A DNA stretch of 64,000 bases from positions 11,795-75,794 of the forward strand of contig CABYOG010000001.1 in the NCBI GenBank assembly GCA_902520575.1, written 5' to 3'. The notes under the pieces were generated by a model. That model ran no database searches. It worked only from the letters and a program-made list of their open reading frames with translations, and was not told the origin of the DNA. This stretch comes from an uncultured SAR116 cluster alpha proteobacterium (lineage in GTDB: Bacteria > Pseudomonadota > Alphaproteobacteria > Puniceispirillales > Puniceispirillaceae). Shown piece after piece: positions 58,618-64,000 of this stretch; positions within the stretch are counted from its first letter, which is position 1, and each line of letters starts with the position of its first letter. A program made the translations under genes and the position numbers.

Positions 58618-60783
58618 TTGATTGTCCGTGATTGGAACTTGCCAGTGAGTGATGTTTTTCTGGCTGGTTACAGCGATAAATTATCAGCAAGAGAAGGTGA
58701 CAAGATACAGTTTTACGTATCTAGTTATGCTAAATCAAATTTTACGGCATCTATTTTTAGGTCCATATGTGCGGATCCGAACCCAGATGGTCCCGGCATC
58801 ATTGAAGAAGACGCTAGTGCATTTTTTCCAAGGACTAGTTATCCCTCTAGAGTGCAAGACATAAACCCTGGCTCATATGCGAGGTCAGAGGGTAAAATCA
58901 AAGCGCAAAAATTTTCAGCTTTGCAAATAAAAAGTTGGTTTTACCCCACCTTAATTTCTGGAAAACCACAAACGTTGTTTAGTTGGGGCTTGCTCAGAAT
59001 TTTCGTGGACCGAAATGGACACTTAAGCGTTTGTTTTAATCATTTAAAACTTATCTCATCACAGTTCAATTTGAAAAACAATATTTGGTATCAGTTAGAT
59101 TTTTTGGTTTTGGCAGATGGCAAACTCAAGTTGACAATTTCTTCAGAGAACAAAAGCTGCACCGGTTCGGCGCAAAGCAAAATTGATGTTGGCTTGATTG
59201 AAAAGTTACAGTCTCAGAACGAATTTATTCAGATAGCAGGGTGTCAAGAAAACAGCGGTGAAAGTTTTAACGGAAAAATAGAGGCCCCAAAAATTATTGT
59301 AGATGGCGATGAGATAGCCGCATGGAATTTTGAAGAAAGTACCCAATCGCTGCATGTAAGAGCATTGATTGGGCCAGACCTTGTTCTTAAAAATGCACCA
59401 ACTCGAGGTGTAACTGGCCATAAGTGGAACGGCGCAGAGTTTTGTTGGAAACATGAACCTTCTCATTATGCTGCAATTTATTTCCACGAAGATGACATAT
59501 ATGACTTTGGTTGGGAGTCGGACTTTGAGCTTGTTATCCCTGAAGGCATGCCATCAGGGGCATATTTTATGCGTATAGAAGCTGAAGGTCATTATGATTG
59601 TATTCCATTTTTTGTTTGTGCGGCGTTGGGTAAGCCAAAAGCTGATTTGTGTCTTTTGATTTCAACGTTCACTTACACAATATATGGCAATCATGCGCGC
59701 CCTGATTTTAGTCAAGATTGGGTTGAAAAAACGGAAAAATGGAACGCTTATCCACACAATCCATCACATTTCCCTCATTATGGATTGTCGACTTACAATA
59801 GTCATTCGGATGGCTCAGGAATATGTCATGCATCAAATAAAAGAGTGCTTTTTAATCTTCGACCTGGTTTTTTAACCTTTGGTTCCACAGATTGCTCCGG
59901 CTTGCGCCACCTCCAAGCTGATAGTCATTTAATTACCTGGCTGCACAGGAAGGGCATAGACTATGATATCATCACAGATGATGAATTAGATTGTGATGGG
60001 GTGAGCGCTTTAGAGAATTACAAAGTAATAATGACTGGAAGCCACCCTGAATATTTTACCGAGAGCATGCTGGATGCATTGCTAAATTATCGTGAGAGTG
60101 GGGGCAACCTAATTTATTTGGGCGGTAACGGTTTCTATTGGCGAATTGCTAGACACCTTGAGGACCCATCATTGCTAGAAATTAGGCGTGCTGAAGATGG
60201 TATCAGAGCTTGGGCATCAGAACCTGGTGAGTACTACAATGCTTTTGATGGAAAATATGGGGGGTTATGGCGGCGAAACGCTCGGCCTCCGCAAAAGCTA
60301 GTAGGTGTAGGTTTTACAGCGCAAGGAAATTTTGTCGGCATGCCATACAAAAGAACCTGTTTTGATAAAAAACTTGATTGGGTGTTTGAGGGGGTTCACG
60401 AGAAGATTTTAGGTGATTTTGGTTTAAGCGGAGGGGGTGCTGCAGGGTTTGAATTAGACCGTGTTGATAGTAAATTGGGTGGTGACCAAAATATTACCAT
60501 TCTCGCCCAGTCTTACGATCTTGACGGTAAATTCATGCTGGTTCCAGAGGAACAACTCACTCATCTGACAAATGTGTCTGGTGAACCAGAGAAAAACATC
60601 AAACGAGCGGATATGGTGTATTTTCAGGTTCCTGGCGGAGGAAGTGTTTTTTCGGTTGGTTCAATCACTTTTTGTGGCTCTCTGCCGCACAATAAATTCT
60701 CTAACGATATTTCTAGAATACTTGAAAATGTCGTGAAAAAATTTTGCGCTGTTAAGTTGAAGGAAGAAAAGATTGGAGTTTGA
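58618..60783 (+). CDS. N,N-dimethylformamidase large subunit-like protein (DmfA2 family)
   Basis: This is a 721-residue protein related to the large subunit of dimethylformamidase. It has the N-terminal DVFLAGYSDKLSAREGDKIQFYVSS module, a LamG-like segment around residues 90-240 and the catalytic-region blocks STFTYTIYGNH (Tyr356), THLST-like YGLSTYNSHSDG (Tyr393) and TGSHPEYFT (His476, Glu478). The Paracoccus enzyme has a 2-Tyr-1-carboxylate iron site; the spacing here suggests Tyr356, a nearby Tyr and Glu478 as equivalents, which is inference. The first start is TTG 58618; GTG 58645 is possible. No small DmfA1 subunit gene is adjacent. It overlaps the GMC gene by 11 bases. Confidence 0.75.
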   Translation: MIVRDWNLPVSDVFLAGYSDKLSAREGDKIQFYVSSYAKSNFTASIFRSICADPNPDGPGIIEEDASAFFPRTSYPSRVQDINPGSYARSEGKIKAQKFSALQIKSWFYPTLISGKPQTLFSWGLLRIFVDRNGHLSVCFNHLKLISSQFNLKNNIWYQLDFLVLADGKLKLTISSENKSCTGSAQSKIDVGLIEKLQSQNEFIQIAGCQENSGESFNGKIEAPKIIVDGDEIAAWNFEESTQSLHVRALIGPDLVLKNAPTRGVTGHKWNGAEFCWKHEPSHYAAIYFHEDDIYDFGWESDFELVIPEGMPSGAYFMRIEAEGHYDCIPFFVCAALGKPKADLCLLISTFTYTIYGNHARPDFSQDWVEKTEKWNAYPHNPSHFPHYGLSTYNSHSDGSGICHASNKRVLFNLRPGFLTFGSTDCSGLRHLQADSHLITWLHRKGIDYDIITDDELDCDGVSALENYKVIMTGSHPEYFTESMLDALLNYRESGGNLIYLGGNGFYWRIARHLEDPSLLEIRRAEDGIRAWASEPGEYYNAFDGKYGGLWRRNARPPQKLVGVGFTAQGNFVGMPYKRTCFDKKLDWVFEGVHEKILGDFGLSGGGAAGFELDRVDSKLGGDQNITILAQSYDLDGKFMLVPEEQLTHLTNVSGEPEKNIKRADMVYFQVPGGGSVFSVGSITFCGSLPHNKFSNDISRILENVVKKFCAVKLKEEKIGV

Positions 60784-62368
60784 TTATCTAGTCATTGGAG
60801 CTGGTTCTGCGGGTTGTGTTGTAGCCAATCGTCTTGCATCAAGTGGCCGTTTCAGTATCTGCCTTATAGAAGCTGGAGGAAAAGATAACCACCCATGGAT
60901 ACATATTCCTGTTGGGTACTTTAAAACTATGGGTAATCCAAGGACTGATTGGTGTTATAAAACTCAGCCAGATATCGGTTTAAACGGACGTTCTATCAAT
61001 TGGCCACGGGGAAAGACATTGGGAGGTAGCAGTTCAATAAATGGATTGCTTTATGTAAGAGGTCAGCCTGAAGATTTTGAGCACTGGCGCCAGTTAGGAA
61101 ACAAGGGTTGGGCGTGGAATGATGTGCTACCTTACTTTAAAAAAACAGAGAATTGGGAAGGGGCTTCCGATGACACTCGAGGAAAAGGAGGTCCTATTCA
61201 AGTCTCAAAAAATAGAGTTGAAAAGGACATAGTAAAGGCTTGGTTAGATGCAGCTGTGAACAAAGGCTATAAATGGACCGATGACTACAATCAAGAAATT
61301 CAGGAAGGAGTAGGTTACTTTCAAATGACAATGGCTAACGGTTTGCGTTGTAGCGCGGCAAAGGCATATTTAAGCCCTCTAAAAGGTAATAAAAACATAG
61401 ATATATTCACAAATGTACAAACAACTAAAATATTGATTGAGAAAAAAGTCGCGATTGGTGTTGAAGTAATTATGGGTGGTGAAAGGAAAAAAATTAGAGC
61501 AAGAAAAGAAGTAATTCTATGTGCAGGTGCTATTGGCTCTCCTCAGTTACTTATGCTTTCGGGTTTGGGCGATCAAAAAGAATTGTCAAAGCACGGCATT
61601 GAACCACTAGTTCATCTGACTGGGGTAGGTAAAAATCTTCAGGATCACCTACAAGCGAGACCCATCTATAAATGTAATGCATCCACCATAAATGTAGAGA
61701 CACAGAGTTTATATAAAACGATTGGTATGGGCGTAGAATATCTTTTCAAGAGGAGTGGACCGATGGCAATGGCCGCCAGTTTGGGTACTGGTTTCTTAAG
61801 AACTGATAACGCATTAGATACGCCAGATATTCAGTATCACATTCAGCCTTTCAGCGCTGACAGGGTTGAGGACGGACCTCACAAATTCTCCGCTTTCACA
61901 GCCTCAGTTTGTCAGTTAAGGCCAGAAAGCCGAGGGCATTTGGAAATCGTATCTTCTAATCCTGAAGATTACCCAAAAATATACCCAAACTATTTATCAA
62001 CAAAAAAAGATTGCGACATTATGGTTAGAGCAATTCAAATTACCAGGGAGATTTGCCAAGTCGAACCAGTTGCATCACTTATTACAGAAGAGTTTGCACC
62101 AGGGACATCTGTAGATTTAAATGATTATGACAAGACGCTGAATTGGATACGTGATACCGCAACTACTATTTATCACCCAGTTGGAACGTGCAAAATGGGT
62201 AAGGATAAATCATCTGTGGTTGATGAAAAGTTAAAGGTTCGAGGAGTTGATAGGCTTCGTGTAGTAGACGCTTCGATTATGCCAACCATAACATCAGGAA
62301 ATACGAATGCACCAACGCTCATGATTGGAGAAAAAGCCTCCGATTTAATCATAAAAGAATCGTATTAA
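60773..62368 (+). CDS. GMC-family FAD alcohol dehydrogenase/oxidase
   Basis: This is a 531-residue GMC flavoprotein with GAGSAG at 9-14, the block NWPRGKTLGGSSSINGLLYVRG near residue 78, GAIGSPQLLMLSGLG near 254 and the active-site His468 in YHPVGTCKMG with Asn512 in TSGNTNAPT. Translation begins at TTG 60773 behind AAGGA, within the end of the formamidase-like gene, so the two are coupled. It resembles the 42-kb GMC gene more than the 47-kb one in these motifs. It would oxidise an alcohol formed from the amide or hydroxylated substrate. Confidence 0.87.
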   Translation: MEFDYLVIGAGSAGCVVANRLASSGRFSICLIEAGGKDNHPWIHIPVGYFKTMGNPRTDWCYKTQPDIGLNGRSINWPRGKTLGGSSSINGLLYVRGQPEDFEHWRQLGNKGWAWNDVLPYFKKTENWEGASDDTRGKGGPIQVSKNRVEKDIVKAWLDAAVNKGYKWTDDYNQEIQEGVGYFQMTMANGLRCSAAKAYLSPLKGNKNIDIFTNVQTTKILIEKKVAIGVEVIMGGERKKIRARKEVILCAGAIGSPQLLMLSGLGDQKELSKHGIEPLVHLTGVGKNLQDHLQARPIYKCNASTINVETQSLYKTIGMGVEYLFKRSGPMAMAASLGTGFLRTDNALDTPDIQYHIQPFSADRVEDGPHKFSAFTASVCQLRPESRGHLEIVSSNPEDYPKIYPNYLSTKKDCDIMVRAIQITREICQVEPVASLITEEFAPGTSVDLNDYDKTLNWIRDTATTIYHPVGTCKMGKDKSSVVDEKLKVRGVDRLRVVDASIMPTITSGNTNAPTLMIGEKASDLIIKESY

Positions 62369-62384
62369 ACTCGTTACGTTAAAC

Positions 62385-62633
62385 TTAATTCTGTTCGTAT
62401 TTTGGCCGTTTTTTATACATCTCCCATAATGTTTCCAATAGCTTTTCATCAAAACTATTAAAAATGGCTCGGCCTGCATCATCGTCATTAAAGACAAGCC
62501 TCAATAATTCAGTAAAACCCATCAGGTCGCCCGGAGGGGGTAAGTCATTCTTATTTAGCAGGTCATCAGTTTTGGCAAATATTGCCTGAATCATATTGGT
62601 CATTTGTTCTGGAGTGGGGTTGTCTATGGCCAT
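62385..62633 (-). CDS. Small soluble protein of unknown function
   Basis: I do not recognise this 82-residue protein. It is mostly helical, starts MAIDNPTPEQMTNMIQAIF and is acidic in its middle (FNDDDAGRAIFNSFDEKLLETLWEMYKKR). I chose ATG 62633 because GAGG lies nine bases upstream; a TTG five codons earlier opens the frame. It is tail to tail with the GMC gene (16-base gap) and divergent from the HI0933-type gene. The composition looks more like the left half of the window, marking the right edge of the A/T-rich region. Confidence 0.55.
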   Translation of the reverse strand: MAIDNPTPEQMTNMIQAIFAKTDDLLNKNDLPPPGDLMGFTELLRLVFNDDDAGRAIFNSFDEKLLETLWEMYKKRPKYEQN

Positions 62634-62747
62634 CAGCACATGCCTCAATGATGATTTGTTGGACGAAATTTCCGCATCAATTTATTTTATGCTAAATCAG
62701 GGGTCAATTCTATAAGCCGAATTTCCAACGGTTGGGTGTGAGTAACA

Positions 62748-63749
62748 ATGAAGTGTGTTGATGTTGTTGTGATTGGCGCTGGCGCTGCAGGCTTGATGTG
62801 TGCAAGTGAGGCGGGCAGAAGAGGGCGGCGTGTTCTGCTGCTCGACCATAGCCGCAAGCTTGCGGAAAAAATCCGTATCTCTGGTGGTGGTCGGTGCAAT
62901 TTCACCAATTTATTCACTGATCCGTCTGCATTTCTTTCAGACAATGCGCATTTTTGTAAATCAGCACTCAGCCGATATACGCAATATGACTTTATTGATA
63001 TGGTTGAGCAGGCAAAGATTCTTTATCACGAAAAGAAACTTGGCCAGCTATTTTGTGATGACACAGCTCAGCAAATCATTGATTTGCTCAAACATAATGT
63101 TCTCTTGGCCGGTGTCGAGTTGCAGCAGGGCGTCAAAGTGGCAGCTGTTTACAAGGAGCAAAACAATTTTGTTGTGCAAACAGAACATGAAAAGGTTCAA
63201 GCAGACAGCCTTGTCGTGGCCACAGGCGGATTATCCATTCCGAAAATAGGAGCTACTGATTTTGGCTACCGGCTTGCCCGTCAATTTGGCTTGCCTGTTA
63301 CAGATGTCAGGGCAGGGCTAGTCCCCTTGACATTCTCAGATTCGGTATTGGCTTTTTGCAAGGCTCTTACGGGTCTATCTGTTGATGCTATGGTAAGTTG
63401 TTCGGCAGCCAGTTTCAGAGAAGGGCTGCTCTTCACTCATCGCGGCTTGTCTGGTCCATCTGTGTTGCAAATCAGCTCATACTGGCAGACTGGAGAAAAG
63501 ATCTTAATTGATCTTGCACCAGACTTGCACTTGTCTGAAAAGCTTCAAGAGGTGAAATTATCACAAGGGAAGTCAGATATTCTGACAGTTATGGCTAAAA
63601 TATTACCGCGCCGTCTGGCTGCAGCATTACTGGAAAGAGAAGGGGTTTCATTCATTTTTCGACAGCTGACCAGATGGAAGAAACTGCAGAAAAGCATTTT
63701 CGTGGCCAGACAGAGTTGCAATTGCTGCAGATTGATGTCACTGATTTGA
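62748..63749 (+). pseudogene. HI0933-family flavoprotein, 5' three quarters only, truncated at a chimeric junction
   Basis: This frame encodes the N-terminal part of a YhiN/HI0933-type NAD(P)/FAD oxidoreductase: GAGAAG at residues 10-15, GGGRCNFTN at 46-54, ATGGLSIPKIGATDFGY at 158-174 and THRGLSGPSVLQIS at 230-243. It matches the family to about residue 298 (LPRRLAAALLERE). It then leaves the family abruptly and ends after an unrelated tail at 63747-63749. The missing C-terminus (about 90 residues, with the LYFxGEVLDV-GGYN motif) is not in any plus frame. From about 63640 the DNA codes for DUF952 in another frame. The product is probably non-functional. Confidence 0.8.
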
Positions 63750-63886
63750 ATATCGTCTGGGAAGTGTCACGCGGCGGCCAGCTGTTTCCGCATCTTTATG
63801 ACGTCCTGCCCTTATCAGCTGTGGTAAGAAACTGGGATTTACATCTAGATCAAAACAACAAGCACCTGTTCCCTGAAATTAACTGA
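63641..63886 (+). pseudogene. DUF952 family protein, C-terminal part only
   Basis: From about codon 63644 a second plus frame reads GFIHFSTADQMEETAEKHF and continues through LLQIDVTDL, WEVSRGGQLFPHLYDVLP and HLFPEIN to TGA 63884-63886. This is the C-terminal two thirds of a DUF952 protein, whose N-terminus (IYK...W...G...GS..D) is missing because the HI0933-type frame takes its place. No start codon or ribosome site of its own fits; ATG 63674 would begin after conserved residues. It therefore looks like the second half of a chimeric junction. Confidence 0.78.
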
Positions 63887-63888
63887 TG

Positions 63889-64000
63889 TCAGGCATACTG
63901 GCCTGCCACCCATCCTGATGACCAAGCCCACTGGAAATTATGGCCACCTAAATGGCCTGTAACATCTATCACCTCACCTACAAAATAAAGCCCTGGACAA
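63889..64000 (-). CDS. HI0933-family flavoprotein, C-terminal end (runs off the window)
   Basis: On the minus strand, from the window edge to TGA at 63889-63891, the frame reads PGLYFVGEVIDVTGHLGGHN followed by FQWAWSSGWVAGQYA. This is the characteristic C-terminal FAD-binding motif of HI0933/YhiN proteins (LYFxGEVLDVxGxxGGYNxQWAWSSG). The rest of the gene lies beyond 64000. It is convergent with the DUF952 fragment (two-base gap). It supplies precisely the domain that the plus-strand HI0933-type frame lacks. Confidence 0.8.
   Translation of the reverse strand, partial: CPGLYFVGEVIDVTGHLGGHNFQWAWSSGWVAGQYA

Noticed and set aside
32431..62368. Integrative element or genomic island with integrase and attachment sites
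   Set aside because: The A/T-rich composition suggests a different history, but no integrase, transposase, tRNA or direct repeats at the edges were visible, so I do not annotate a mobile element.
62800..63249. 149-residue plus-strand frame inside the HI0933-type gene
   Set aside because: Out-of-frame shadow of a region with clear FAD-binding motifs in the main frame.
62748..63749. Simple frameshift in an otherwise complete HI0933 gene
   Set aside because: The sequence after the break is DUF952 in the new frame, not the HI0933 C-terminus, and the C-terminal motif is found on the minus strand; a one-base error cannot explain this.

Overview
The window reads as the chromosome of a marine-type, heterotrophic alphaproteobacterium. 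That assignment is inference from gene style: dense operons with ATGA/GTGA overlaps, many solute-binding transporters (Liv ABC, TRAP, TTT), AtuA/DUF1446, BKACE and TSUP proteins, and moderate to low GC. SAR116-like organisms would fit, but no rRNA or other marker gene is present to settle it. I saw no rRNA, tRNA, CRISPR array, insertion sequence or phage gene, and no recognisable transcription factor among about 62 genes.

Layout. 0.1-9 kb: a 2-hydroxyacid dehydrogenase, a split AtuA pair, an unassigned polytopic transporter and a branched-chain amino-acid-type ABC operon (livKHMGF order). 9.2-18 kb: a stop-interrupted small gene, BASS and MFS transporters, two small membrane proteins, a BKACE enzyme, a persulfide-dioxygenase-like hydrolase with a truncated YeeE partner, two convergent secreted serine proteases and another MFS carrier. 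18.2-25.3 kb: a sugar-acid group (uronate dehydrogenase, SMP-30 lactonase, DgoK-type kinase) mixed with an SGNH hydrolase, a class-V PLP enzyme, an EamA exporter and a PcaD-like hydrolase. 25.3-32.3 kb: one minus-strand operon tctC-tctB-tctA-sauS-sauT-TSUP that reads as sulfoacetate uptake, activation, reduction and sulfite export.

32.4-62.4 kb is a long accessory catabolic region that looks more A/T-rich than the left half. Two hand-counted sample lines illustrate this: 28 G/C of 60 at 22201-22260 against 18 of 60 at 49081-49140. It opens with an operon for a succinate-dehydrogenase-like complex lacking the usual flavin-linking histidine, plus a two-subunit class I fumarase, a TSUP carrier and a DUF3604 protein. 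It continues with a succinate-semialdehyde-type dehydrogenase, three GMC oxidoreductases, a BVMO-like flavoprotein, an Asp-nucleophile alpha/beta hydrolase, a mandelate-racemase-type enolase, an SDR, a YihU-like reductase, a TRAP transporter, a membrane fatty-acid-hydroxylase-type di-iron enzyme and an N,N-dimethylformamidase-like large subunit. Together they could oxidise an imported compound through a C4 hydroxy acid, semialdehyde, succinate, fumarate and malate. This is a hypothesis; the substrate is not visible.

The right edge (62.7-64 kb) holds a sharp chimeric junction. The first three quarters of an HI0933-family flavoprotein (+) run out of frame into the C-terminal half of a DUF952 protein (+), followed at once by the C-terminus of an HI0933-family protein on the minus strand. 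This predicts an inverted duplication, either natural or an amplification/assembly artefact.
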